The position numbers and the translations under genes are program-made. Positions 42,374 through 50,820 of a DNA stretch of 64,000 bases are shown here, in pieces. Source of the stretch: Bianquea renquensis (lineage in GTDB: Bacteria; Bacillota; Clostridia; Lachnospirales; Bianqueaceae); contig NZ_JACRSQ010000005.1 of assembly GCF_014384895.1 (NCBI RefSeq), positions 85,419 to 149,418 of the forward strand, written 5' to 3'. Positions within the stretch are counted from its first letter, which is position 1. Every line of letters starts with the position of its first letter. The notes under the pieces are model-generated. The model searched no databases and was not told where the DNA came from. It worked only from the letters and a program-made list of their open reading frames with translations.

Positions 42374-43546
42374 ATGTTGAACAATAGTACAATCGCAGGC
42401 TGTCTCGAGGCGATGGAGCCGCCTTTATATATATACGACGGCGATAGTATTGCCCAGAGGATCGCCAGAGTTCAGAAGGCATTTCCGAAATTTTCCCTCT
42501 TATATTCGGTAAAAGCGAATCCTTATGATAAGATCTTGAATATAATGAGAGAAGCAGGCGTTGGAATCGATGCCGCCTCAGGGAACGAGGTGCTGTTAGC
42601 AAAAGGGCTGGGCTTTCGGAGTGAAGATATCTACTATTCATCTCCGGGAAAGACAAGGCGAGATATTCTGTCAGCGATGGAGGCGGGAACCTTGATTGCC
42701 GACTCCATTCATGAGCTGGATATGCTCAATGCCATAGCCGAAGAACAGAACAGGGCATTGTCCGTGGGAATGCGACTGAATCTCCCGAATCCCCACATTT
42801 TAAAGAGTAAAAAAGAGATTATGGGTGGCCATGCCAGCAAATTTGGCATTGATCCCCAGACTTATGAGAAAAATAGAGAGCGCTTTCATGAGTACAAGCA
42901 TCTGCGGATTCAAGGGATCCACGTATATTTTGGCAGTCAGATATTGGAGGAGGAAATCTTATTCAACAATTTCAACACCATTGCCACGTACGCGCTGGAG
43001 ATGGCGAAGGATCTGCCGCTGACCTTTGTTAATTTTGGCGGAGGGTTTGGAATCCCTTACGCAGAGGAAGAAAGGGATCTGGCGCTGGAGAGTGTGGCGG
43101 AGCGGATTCATTCCTTGCCGGCCATCCAAGAATTGCTGTCGCGGGGGGTTCGGTGCAATTTGGAGCTGGGGCGATATTTCGTGGGGGATTGCGGTTTATT
43201 TGTTGCGGAGGTTGTGGACAAAAAGGAATCCTTCGGTGAAACCTACGTCATTCTCAATGCGGGCATGAATTCCTTTTTCCGCCCCATGTTTACCCACGAC
43301 TATCACGCCATCCGGCAGATGACGGTGCGGAATGAGACGGAGCAGATTACCGTGGTCGGCAATCTATGTACTCCAATCGATGAATATTATAAGGGGATCA
43401 CCTTGCCGGCTGTGGAAATCGGAGATATACTGGCCTTTGAGAATGCAGGCGCCTATGGATATTCCATGAGCCTCCTGGATTTTATTTCCCATGACCGGCC
43501 AAGTCAAATTATGTTAATAGGAGGAGAGCAAGTTGAATTCCATTGA
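42374..43546 (+). CDS. PLP-dependent amino acid decarboxylase (fold III; DAP/ornithine decarboxylase-like)
   Basis: A 390-residue alanine-racemase-fold decarboxylase. The PLP lysine is Lys47 in LLYSVKANPY; HVYFGSQILEEE (the H-x-GS phosphate loop), VNFGGGFGIPY and LELGRYFVGDCG are the usual cofactor blocks; the C-terminal GNLCTPIDEYYKG has the active-site Cys. It could decarboxylate ornithine, lysine, diaminopimelate or a conjugated amino acid. It overlaps the next gene by 14 nt, an unusual partner that suggests a specialised small-molecule pathway and not lysine synthesis. Confidence 0.85.
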   Translation: MLNNSTIAGCLEAMEPPLYIYDGDSIAQRIARVQKAFPKFSLLYSVKANPYDKILNIMREAGVGIDAASGNEVLLAKGLGFRSEDIYYSSPGKTRRDILSAMEAGTLIADSIHELDMLNAIAEEQNRALSVGMRLNLPNPHILKSKKEIMGGHASKFGIDPQTYEKNRERFHEYKHLRIQGIHVYFGSQILEEEILFNNFNTIATYALEMAKDLPLTFVNFGGGFGIPYAEEERDLALESVAERIHSLPAIQELLSRGVRCNLELGRYFVGDCGLFVAEVVDKKESFGETYVILNAGMNSFFRPMFTHDYHAIRQMTVRNETEQITVVGNLCTPIDEYYKGITLPAVEIGDILAFENAGAYGYSMSLLDFISHDRPSQIMLIGGEQVEFH

Positions 43547-44330
43547 TGCCATACAGGAGCGAGTGTTAGAAATCTCACAGCCGCAGCAGCGAATCGTGCG
43601 AGGGCTGTGGAGCACGGATTGTTTTTATAATCCCGATCATAATGGGCGTATCTTTGATTATAAATTCATTGTGACGCAGACTGTGGGACAGGGCTGTGCC
43701 TACAGTCTGCGATACGACTATGACCGGAAGGATTTGCTTCAATACGTTGGAAAGGACTGCCTGGAACAGCCGGTCTCCGACGTGGCTCTGCGGGTGTCCA
43801 TGTTGGATTCCCTGTATGGATATTTCTTTCCGGTTGCCAATCAAACGGTGGAGAGGGCGGTTGGTTCTTCCTACGAAAAGCTGAGCTGGCGAACGAACCT
43901 GATCCTTCGGGAGGCGACGCGGCTGCTGGGAAATCTTAAAAATAAGCGGATCCTCAATGTAGGTGTGGTGGGCGATATTTTGAAATGCTTCCATGATCAG
44001 CGGAGCAATATTGTTGGAACCGACTATGACGAAACCATCATCGGGACAAAGATGTTTCACGATGTGGAGATCTACCATGGGGATCGAACGCTGCCTCTTT
44101 TGGAGGATGCAGATCTGGCCATTGTGACAGGTATGACCATTACAACGCAGACCATCGATTCCATCCTGGAGGTCTGCCGGACGCATAACACAAAGGTGAT
44201 TCTGTTTGCGGAGACAGGGGCCAATCTGGGGAGCTACTATTTACAGGAGGGCGCGGATGTATTCCTGGGGGAGACGTATCCCTTTTACATCTTTAACGGT
44301 CAAAGTGAAATCCTAGTCGGCCGGGGATAG
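43533..44330 (+). CDS. DUF364-like Rossmann protein (putative metal-chelation/small-molecule enzyme)
   Basis: A 265-residue protein with a DUF364-like C-terminal half: LNVGVVGDILKCFHDQRSNI, then VGTDYDETIIGTKMF, and DLAIVTGMTITTQTIDSILE. This Rossmann-like domain is known from enzymes and proteins tied to metal chelation. The N-terminal part (MNSIDAIQERVLEISQPQQR) is the family's lead-in region. It starts at TTG 43533 with AGGAGGAG 6 nt upstream, inside the decarboxylase gene. The pair forms the end of the operon, closed by a terminator. The reaction is unknown. Confidence 0.65.
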   Translation: MNSIDAIQERVLEISQPQQRIVRGLWSTDCFYNPDHNGRIFDYKFIVTQTVGQGCAYSLRYDYDRKDLLQYVGKDCLEQPVSDVALRVSMLDSLYGYFFPVANQTVERAVGSSYEKLSWRTNLILREATRLLGNLKNKRILNVGVVGDILKCFHDQRSNIVGTDYDETIIGTKMFHDVEIYHGDRTLPLLEDADLAIVTGMTITTQTIDSILEVCRTHNTKVILFAETGANLGSYYLQEGADVFLGETYPFYIFNGQSEILVGRG

Positions 44331-44386
44331 CGAGGAAAGTCCGCGGGACGCAAACGGCAGATACGACCTTGATGGCAGGCGTAAAG

Positions 44387-44416
44387 AAAGACCGCAGGAA
44401 TTTTTCTGCGGTCTGT
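44387..44416. terminator. Terminator between the DUF364-like and fic genes
   Basis: A 9-bp perfect stem (44389-44397 with 44406-44414) carries a GAATTTTT loop and serves both convergent genes. Confidence 0.75.
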
Positions 44417-44426
44417 TGACTTTTCG

Positions 44427-45194
44427 TTACATGGTCTGCATCGGGGAATCTTCCTCTATATCCGGCTCCTGTCCCATGGCAAGGTATTCGTCCAGACGCG
44501 TTTCTTCCAATGCGGCAACCATTTCCGCAAAGGGGATAAGGTCACCGCCCACAGCGTATGCTTCCAGCGCCTCAAAGTATTCCAGCCGATCCTCCTTGGC
44601 GACGGATACGGGCAGGAAGCCTCCGGCCATGAGCTGGTAGTTCATTAGCATACGGGAGGTGCGCCCATTGCCGTCCACAAAGGGATGGATTTTCACAAAC
44701 TCCGCGTGCGTCCACGCAGCCAGCTCAATGGTATTTACGTCTGTCCGGTGCGGCAAATTCGCAAAAAAATTTTTGATCTGTCGGTACATTTCAGTGGGTG
44801 CAGGCGGCTTGAAACCCGCACCGGAAATACGAACCTCCACACTCCGATAGATTCCGCCGATCAGTATATTTTCCATGAGCAGTGCGTGGATATCCTTTGT
44901 GGCCGCCTCGTCAAGTGGCAGGCCTTCCGCTACGCGCTTCTTCACATAGGAGAAGGCTTTCGCGTGATTTGCCACTTCGTAGATCTCCCGAAGCGTTTTC
45001 CCGCCAACGGAGAGGCCATCCTCCAGGATCGCTTTCGCCTGAATCAATGTCAGCGTATTGCCCTCGATGGCTGTGGAATTATGGGCATACTCGATATCAA
45101 AACTTCTATCAAAACTTTCCAGAGCTTCTTTCGGAATGTGTCCCCGTATCTGTTGGAATTGTTCTTTCTTCTGTAAAAGGCGTTCCCATGTCAT
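44427..45194 (-). CDS. Fic-domain protein (class II, own inhibitory motif)
   Basis: A 255-residue Fic protein expected to AMPylate (or otherwise modify) a target protein. The catalytic motif HPFVDGNGRT has His170; the inhibitory helix NSTAIEGN (Ser40, Glu44) at the N-terminus is the class II self-inhibition motif. The wing-like Fic N-domain and RISGAGFKPP flap region are present. Start 45194 follows GAGGTG. It is a lone gene with its own promoter, convergent with the decarboxylase operon. Confidence 0.92.
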   Translation of the reverse strand: MTWERLLQKKEQFQQIRGHIPKEALESFDRSFDIEYAHNSTAIEGNTLTLIQAKAILEDGLSVGGKTLREIYEVANHAKAFSYVKKRVAEGLPLDEAATKDIHALLMENILIGGIYRSVEVRISGAGFKPPAPTEMYRQIKNFFANLPHRTDVNTIELAAWTHAEFVKIHPFVDGNGRTSRMLMNYQLMAGGFLPVSVAKEDRLEYFEALEAYAVGGDLIPFAEMVAALEETRLDEYLAMGQEPDIEEDSPMQTM

Positions 45195-45231
45195 GCCTGC
45201 TCACCTCACTTTGGTTTCATTTCTAAAAATT

Positions 45232-45260
45232 ATTATACCATGCGCAGCTTTAAATAACAA
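45232..45260 (-). promoter_or_regulatory. Promoter of the fic gene
   Basis: On the minus strand TTGTTA (45255-45260) and TATAAT (45232-45237) are 17 bp apart, about 38 bp before the start codon. The remaining part of the 320-bp gap up to 45452 shows a further TATAAT (45403-45408) without a good -35. Confidence 0.65.
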
Positions 45261-45452
45261 GTCTCCTGCCGGGTCTTTACCGCCAGGAAATACGATACAC
45301 AGGCTGACATGGGTGTTATGAACATCAGCGCCCCCATTTCTTACAATTTTCTTATGATTGAAATTGATAAAAAAACGAAATGAACCTGTAACATTTCGAT
45401 ATTATAATAAAAGCCAGGTTCGCTAAGCCAAAGAACTTTTTTATTCGCCCGG

Positions 45453-45481
45453 TTGAAACTTGGGACAAGTTGTGTTACAAT
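45453..45481 (+). promoter_or_regulatory. Promoter of the division/envelope operon
   Basis: TTGAAA (45453-45458) and TACAAT (45476-45481) with a 17-bp spacer lie upstream of the HlyD-like gene. Their position argues that the reading frame starts after 45481. Confidence 0.6.
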
Positions 45482-45514
45482 ACAACCATTGATTCAGGGA
45501 AGGATGATCGATGT

Positions 45515-46954
45515 TTGTCTAATGAAAAGGGATCGCCCGGCGGCCGCACTGCCAGGAGTCTCCCACCTCGAAAAAAACACCGGCGCATACGGCTGACGAC
45601 AGTCGTTGCCGTATTTATTTTTATCTATATTGCAGCACAATTTATTCTCTTTCTCAAAAATGAAAAGTTCAGCTATGTCGTTGCCAAAAATGGGGAGATT
45701 GAGCAGAGCTTTTCCCTGGACGGCGTGGTCACGCGGGAGGAGCAATTATTCCGCGCTGGGACGGATGGAGTCGTAGAATACTATTATCCAGGGCGGCAGA
45801 CCCTGCCCAAGTCTACGCTAGTGTGTTCCATTCAAGATGATTACTATGGCGATCTGCTGAATGAAAAGCTCGAGGACATCTATCGGGAGATGGACGGCAT
45901 CAAGGGCAGCGAGGAGTACTTAGACGAGTTCAAACAGGCGGATTTGGATATCGCGTCGGCAGTGGCGCAGTATCTGCGCGAAAAGGATGACCGCAATTTT
46001 TCTCAGGTGTACGATGTGAAAGAGTCGTTGGAGACCGCAGTCGCCAGGCGCAAGGATCTGTATGCTCTGTTACAAAATAAGCGGATCAATGCGTTGCAGC
46101 GGGAGCAGGGAGTCATACAATCGCAGCAGCAGGAGAGCAAGAGTTCTCTGTATCTCAGCGAAGCCGGAATTATCGAGTATTCCTATGATGGCTTTGAGGG
46201 ATGGACGCCGGAGCAGATTGAGTCAGATTTTGTAAAAACTTATGATGGCAAATACGAGTATCTGAATATCAACCTCCAAAAGGTGGAGCAGGATGCGCCG
46301 CTGTACCGGTTGATTTCCTCCCAAGATTGGTATATTACAGTCTTTGTGCCTGCGGAGATAGCCGAGTTTTTTTCGGAGAAAAAGAGCGTTACATTCTATT
46401 ATAATGGCGAGGACCGGCTGCGAGGCAGTATTGTCGCGCTGGAACAGTATGATGCGGATCAGTACAAGCTGACGCTGAAGATGGGATCTCATGTACAGGA
46501 CTATCTCACTGACCGGATTGTCTCACTGAAATTTATAGTGGATGATTATAAGGGGATCAAGATTCCGGATGCCTGTGTTGTAACGGAGACCTTCTGTGTG
46601 CTCCCCCAGTCCTATCTTTTTACCAGCGGAACGGAGACGGGAGTTTTAAAGCAGCAGGGGGAGGGGGATCCGGTCTTTGTGCCGGTGACGGTTTCATGGA
46701 AAGATTCGGAATCGCAAACCTGCTATGTGCAGCTTCCAGAGAGCCTCCATTCCGGCGACGTGCTGCGGATGGAGGGATCCCAGGAGACCACCACCATATC
46801 GAATTTTGAGGATGTGGAGGGCGTGTATGTTATCAACGGGGGGTACGAGTCGTTCCACAGGATTACTCGGCTGTACCAGTCCAATGGTTACTCGATTATC
46901 GAGGGGGTCGATCTTTACGATCGCATCCTGATACCGAGCAAGAGCGCAGAGTAA
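45515..46954 (+). CDS. HlyD-like membrane-anchored protein of the division operon
   Basis: A protein of about 479 residues with a basic N-terminus, one membrane helix (VVAVFIFIYIAAQFILFL) and a large extracytoplasmic part. FSYVVAKNGEIEQSFSLDGV and VVTREEQLFRAGTDGVVEYY resemble the lipoyl-like arm of HlyD-type adaptor proteins, with a coiled-coil hairpin (about 115-200) and a C-terminal beta-barrel part. This type of protein commonly heads the yggS-sepF cluster in Clostridia; function unknown. The start is a TTG at 45515, in frame and downstream of the promoter; the longer frame to 45470 would begin inside it. Confidence 0.65.
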   Translation: MSNEKGSPGGRTARSLPPRKKHRRIRLTTVVAVFIFIYIAAQFILFLKNEKFSYVVAKNGEIEQSFSLDGVVTREEQLFRAGTDGVVEYYYPGRQTLPKSTLVCSIQDDYYGDLLNEKLEDIYREMDGIKGSEEYLDEFKQADLDIASAVAQYLREKDDRNFSQVYDVKESLETAVARRKDLYALLQNKRINALQREQGVIQSQQQESKSSLYLSEAGIIEYSYDGFEGWTPEQIESDFVKTYDGKYEYLNINLQKVEQDAPLYRLISSQDWYITVFVPAEIAEFFSEKKSVTFYYNGEDRLRGSIVALEQYDADQYKLTLKMGSHVQDYLTDRIVSLKFIVDDYKGIKIPDACVVTETFCVLPQSYLFTSGTETGVLKQQGEGDPVFVPVTVSWKDSESQTCYVQLPESLHSGDVLRMEGSQETTTISNFEDVEGVYVINGGYESFHRITRLYQSNGYSIIEGVDLYDRILIPSKSAE

Positions 46955-47001
46955 TCGATAGTTTGATATAGGAGGCTATGGCTTCGGAATAGGAGGATAC
47001 G

Positions 47002-48129
47002 ATGAAAAAAGCAGCAATCCTGGTGTTAGTTTTACTGTTGGGGCTGACCGGTTGCAGCACCGTCACCAATGTGGGGAAGGTAAACGATCTGATCACGGAA
47101 GGGGATCAGGCGTATGAGAATAAGGACTATGAGGGCGCCATCAAGGCCTATACGGCGGCATTAGAGCTGGACGCGAAGAAGGATACCGCGTATAACAATC
47201 GAGGTCTCGCCTATATGGAGCTGGAACAGTATGATCAGGCGCAGGCGGATTTCATCCAGGCGATTGCGCTGAACGATAAGATGGACGTATACTATTACAA
47301 CCTTGGACTGATACAGTATACTCAAGGGGAGTATGAAGATGCGCTGAAGAATTATAACAAGGCCATCGAGTTAAAAGAGGACGCCATGTATTATTCCAGC
47401 AGAGCGAAGCTGTATGACGATCAGGAGTCCTACTCCGAAGCCATTGCCGATTATGACCGGTCTATCGAGCTGAATAGTTCGAACGCGGTGGTGTATAACA
47501 ACCGCGGTGTCACCTATTATAGCATGGGAGACTATGACAAAGCAGCGGCGGACTATACGAAGGCGATCGGGCTGGATGGGTCAGATCCCATTACCTTTTG
47601 GAATCGGGCCCAGGTATACCAGCAGATGCAAGAGCACGCTAAAGCACTTGAGGATTACACAAAATACCTCGAGATGGTTCCAGATAGCGCGGAGGCCTAC
47701 AGCCGCCGGGGGGGTGTGCAGCTCAATCTGGAAAAGTATGCGGAGGCTGTAGCGGACTATACAAAGGCGATTGAATTGAAAAATGACGACGCCCAGAGCT
47801 ATATCAACCGCGCTTTTGCCTATAATAAGCTGGAGGAGTATCAGAAGGCGGCGGATGATTACACATCGGCCCTGGGATTGCAGGAAAATGAAGTGATTTA
47901 CTGCAACCGAGGCAATTGCTACGTGAAACTGGAGAGATATGACGAAGCTATGGCGGACTATAATAAATCGATTGAACTAAATGCAGAGTACGCGGATGCT
48001 TACTATAACCGGGGCGAACTGAATCAGATTCTCAAAGAGTATCCAGCCGCCATGTCGGATTATAATAAGGCGGCGGAGTTGGAGCAGCAGCAGAGGGAGA
48101 CCGAGGACAGCGAACCGGCAGCGTCTTAA
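47002..48129 (+). CDS. TPR-repeat lipoprotein
   Basis: A 375-residue lipoprotein: the signal sequence ends in LTGC (lipobox; Cys about residue 15), followed by roughly ten tetratricopeptide repeats of the type DYEGAIKAYTAALELD, YNNRGLAYMELEQYDQAQAD, AIELKNDDAQSYINRAFAYN. The array fills nearly the whole protein. TPR lipoproteins act as scaffolds on the outside of the membrane. It sits between the HlyD-like gene and yggS, and ends with a terminator at 48148, so the division genes may also have their own promoter. Confidence 0.88.
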   Translation: MKKAAILVLVLLLGLTGCSTVTNVGKVNDLITEGDQAYENKDYEGAIKAYTAALELDAKKDTAYNNRGLAYMELEQYDQAQADFIQAIALNDKMDVYYYNLGLIQYTQGEYEDALKNYNKAIELKEDAMYYSSRAKLYDDQESYSEAIADYDRSIELNSSNAVVYNNRGVTYYSMGDYDKAAADYTKAIGLDGSDPITFWNRAQVYQQMQEHAKALEDYTKYLEMVPDSAEAYSRRGGVQLNLEKYAEAVADYTKAIELKNDDAQSYINRAFAYNKLEEYQKAADDYTSALGLQENEVIYCNRGNCYVKLERYDEAMADYNKSIELNAEYADAYYNRGELNQILKEYPAAMSDYNKAAELEQQQRETEDSEPAAS

Positions 48130-48147
48130 ATAGATCACAGAGGCGTC

Positions 48148-48178
48148 AAATCTGGCTGCTAATGGCGGCCAGATTTTT
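48148..48178 (+). terminator. Terminator or attenuator after the TPR gene
   Basis: A 12-bp stem with one G-U pair (48148-48159 with 48165-48176) is followed by TTTTTC-like sequence (T5). A GTCCG-TGAGG-CGGAC hairpin follows at 48192-48206 before yggS. Confidence 0.7.
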
Positions 48179-48261
48179 CGTCCTATAGGAAAGTCCGTGA
48201 GGCGGACATGTGAACAGCGGAGAGAAATCGAGGGCCGCTAAGGCGGCAAATGGAGGTAGCC

Positions 48262-48963
48262 ATGGAGCTGGAGGAATTACGCAACAATTTAGAGAGTGTA
48301 CGGGATAGCATTGCCAGAGCGGCTGCGAGGGCTGGGCGAAATCCAGAGGATGTGCTGCTGTTGCCGGTCACAAAGACATTGGGCGCTGACGTGGTGGAGC
48401 AGGCGTGGCAACTTGGCATCCGGCAGGTTGGGGAGAACAAAGTGCAGGAAATCCTCTCCAAAAAGGAAGTCATGGGCGAGAAGATGCAGTTTCATATGAT
48501 CGGCCATCTACAGCGCAACAAAGTCCACCAGGTTTTGGACAAAGTCTGTCTGATCCATTCCGTGGATAGTGTCCGTTTAGCGGAGGAGATCAACAGGGAG
48601 GCAGAGAAAAAGGGACTGACCGCAAGAATTTTGTTAGAACTGAACGTGGCGCGGGAGGAATCGAAATATGGTATTTTGGAGGAGGATTTGGACGCGTTGC
48701 TCCAAAATCTGGCAAGATTCCAACATATACGAGTGGAAGGCCTTATGACGGTGGCGCCGTTTGTGGAAAATCCCGAAGAAAATCGAAAAATTTTTCGGCG
48801 GATGAGAGAAATTTTTATTGACATTCGGCAAAAAAAAGTGAATAATATAGACATGCAGATTCTGTCAATGGGAATGACCAATGATTATGAAATTGCCGTC
48901 GAGGAAGGTGCGACGATAGTCCGAGTCGGGACGGGCTTGTTTGGACACCGGCAGAAAAAATAA
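48262..48963 (+). CDS. yggS: YggS-family PLP homeostasis protein
   Basis: A 233-residue PLP-binding protein without known enzymatic activity, involved in vitamin B6 and amino acid homeostasis. The PLP lysine is Lys38 in LLLPVTKTLG; FHMIGHLQRNKV and MGMTNDYEIAVEEGATIVRVG are classic family motifs. The ATG at 48262 has GGAGGTAGCC before it; an in-frame start at 48250 is less likely. It is directly followed by sepF, the standard Gram-positive order. Confidence 0.93.
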   Translation: MELEELRNNLESVRDSIARAAARAGRNPEDVLLLPVTKTLGADVVEQAWQLGIRQVGENKVQEILSKKEVMGEKMQFHMIGHLQRNKVHQVLDKVCLIHSVDSVRLAEEINREAEKKGLTARILLELNVAREESKYGILEEDLDALLQNLARFQHIRVEGLMTVAPFVENPEENRKIFRRMREIFIDIRQKKVNNIDMQILSMGMTNDYEIAVEEGATIVRVGTGLFGHRQKK

Positions 48964-48989
48964 GAGATGCAGAGAGGGAGTTGTAAGAG

Positions 48990-49514
48990 ATGAGCAAATT
49001 TGTAGACAAAATCGCGGGGGCCCTGGGCTTCAGCAGCGAATATGACGAGTACGATGAATATGAGGATGAGGACTACGTGGAGGAGGAGGTTCCCAAGAAG
49101 ACGGTGAACTATGAGACGAACAGGACTCGATATGAGGAAGACCGGAAAGAGTATGACAACATCCGACCTTACCGGCAAAAGAATTCAAAGGTGGTCAATC
49201 TACACGCCAATGTCCAGATGGAGGTCGTGGTGACCAGCCCGGAAACCTTCGATGAAGCCAAGGAGATATCGCAACATATCAAGGATAATAAGCCGGTGGT
49301 CATCAATCTGGAGTTTGTCGAACAGCCGATTGCCCAGCGGATCACCGATTTTCTCTGTGGCTGTTGCTACGCTCTCAACGGAAATATTCAGCGGATTGCG
49401 GACAAGATTTTTATGATCGCCCCGGACAATGTGGATTTCGCAGGGGATATCGATTTTCGTGAGACGCTGGAGAGCGAAGGCGGATTGGTGTTTCCCTGGA
49501 ACGGTGAAGATTGA
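48990..49514 (+). CDS. sepF: Cell division protein SepF
   Basis: A 174-residue SepF: the N-terminal amphipathic membrane-binding helix (MSKFVDKIAGALGF), an acidic Asp/Glu/Tyr-rich linker (about 17-60), and the C-terminal SepF domain (EVVVTSPETFDEAKEISQHI, VINLEFVEQPIAQRITDFLC) that binds FtsZ and shapes the septum. Length and order (yggS-sepF-ylmH) are typical of Firmicutes. Confidence 0.94.
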   Translation: MSKFVDKIAGALGFSSEYDEYDEYEDEDYVEEEVPKKTVNYETNRTRYEEDRKEYDNIRPYRQKNSKVVNLHANVQMEVVVTSPETFDEAKEISQHIKDNKPVVINLEFVEQPIAQRITDFLCGCCYALNGNIQRIADKIFMIAPDNVDFAGDIDFRETLESEGGLVFPWNGED

Positions 49515-49549
49515 TCCCTGCCCGCAGACTGATGTGGAGGAACGGGTGA

Positions 49550-50311
49550 ATGGATGACAAGGAGAGGAACTGGTTCATCAGCCGTATGGAGGATCTGGCG
49601 GATCGCGCAGATCAAACGGGGTACATGATTTTTTCAGATTTTCTGGACGGCTATCAGCTGAGCCTTTTACGCGATATGCAGCGTCATCTGACGACGGAAG
49701 TCACGTTTTACGGGGGATATGAAGATGCCGAGAGAAGGATGGCATCGTTCTATCCCTCTTTTTTGCAGGTACAGACGGAAGATTTTCCCATTGAGGCGCT
49801 TTTGATCACTCCGAAAGCGCCCCAATTTCTGACGAAAGCGCCGGGACACCGAGATTATCTGGGGGCGCTGATGGGGCTGGGAATCAAGCGGGAGAAGCTG
49901 GGGGATATCCTCCTCCAGGAACAGGGAGCCGTTGTGTTTGTCAGCGAGGATATGGCATCCTACATACAGGAGGGCGTGACGTCTGTGGGCGCCGCCGATG
50001 TCAAGGTCACAGTGCAGGACAGGGGGATCGCTGTGAAGGCGCCGGAGGGCAAGCGTATATTGGTCAGCCTCGCCTCTCTGCGCCTGGATGCGCTTCTCAG
50101 CAAGGGCTTCGCCATATCCAGAGGAGACGCATCGAATTGGATAGCGGCGGGGAAGGTCCAGAAGAATTGGAGAGACTGCACTGCTGGGGATGAGCCTGTC
50201 CGGGAAGGCGATGTGATCACGCTGCGCGGCATGGGCCGCATCAAGTGTATTGAGGAAAAAGGCCGGTCAAAATCCGGGCGAATTCAGCTGATGATTGAGC
50301 GATTCAGCTAG
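49550..50311 (+). CDS. ylmH: YlmH-type S4-domain RNA-binding protein
   Basis: A 253-residue protein of the YlmH family: N-terminal region FISRMEDLADRADQTGYMIF, a central domain with FYGGYEDAERRMASFYPSF and LGALMGLGIKREKLGDILL, and the C-terminal S4 domain (RLDALLSKGFAISRGDASNW). YlmH proteins bind RNA and have been tied to ribosome quality control and division. It sits in the sepF cluster; the next gene begins within 20 nt. Confidence 0.93.
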   Translation: MDDKERNWFISRMEDLADRADQTGYMIFSDFLDGYQLSLLRDMQRHLTTEVTFYGGYEDAERRMASFYPSFLQVQTEDFPIEALLITPKAPQFLTKAPGHRDYLGALMGLGIKREKLGDILLQEQGAVVFVSEDMASYIQEGVTSVGAADVKVTVQDRGIAVKAPEGKRILVSLASLRLDALLSKGFAISRGDASNWIAAGKVQKNWRDCTAGDEPVREGDVITLRGMGRIKCIEEKGRSKSGRIQLMIERFS

Positions 50312-50328
50312 AAATGAGGGGGTTGGAT

Positions 50329-50820
50329 GTGAGACGATATTGGAAATTGGCGTTGGCTGTCGTTTGCCTAGTGGCCGCAGACCAACTGACAAAATACTGG
50401 GCTTATGCGATCCTGCGGGTGGAGGGGCCCGTTGTTTTGATCCCGGGGGTTTTTGAATTTTCATATTTAGAGAATCGGGGGGCCGCCTTCGGGATGATGC
50501 AAGGCAAGTTTTGGCTGCTCATCCCCATCACCGTGATTACAGTGGCCGTCATTCTCTATCTATACCACAGGCTCCCGAACACAAAGCGGTTTTGGCTGCT
50601 GCGCACTTGCTGCACTCTGATTTTGGCGGGGGCCTTGGGAAATTTTGTGGACCGCTGCTTTCGTGGATTCGTTGTGGATTTCCTGTATTTCAAATTCATC
50701 GATTTTCCAGTTTTCAACGTGGCGGATTGCTATGTAGTCATCGGATGCATCGCCGCCGCCTGCGTCCTTCTATTTGACAAAAACCTGTTGGACGGCAAGC
50801 CGAAGGAGGAGTCCACGTGA
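50329..50820 (+). CDS. lspA: Prolipoprotein signal peptidase (signal peptidase II)
   Basis: A 163-residue four-helix membrane aspartic protease that removes signal peptides from lipoproteins. The family motifs are AADQLTKYWA, LENRGAAFGM, GNFVDR (Asp108) and FNVADCYVVIG (Asp133), the two aspartates forming the catalytic pair. The GTG at 50329 was chosen since GAGGGGG lies 6 nt upstream; the ATG at 50314 has none. It overlaps rluD by 4 nt. It would process the TPR lipoprotein of the same operon, among others. Confidence 0.93.
   Translation: MRRYWKLALAVVCLVAADQLTKYWAYAILRVEGPVVLIPGVFEFSYLENRGAAFGMMQGKFWLLIPITVITVAVILYLYHRLPNTKRFWLLRTCCTLILAGALGNFVDRCFRGFVVDFLYFKFIDFPVFNVADCYVVIGCIAAACVLLFDKNLLDGKPKEEST

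Noticed and set aside
44331..44386. GAGGAAAGTCCG motif resembling the P4 region of RNase P RNA
   Set aside because: Only about 55 nt lie between the gene end and the terminator, and no matching 3' P4 strand or other RNase P helices are present.
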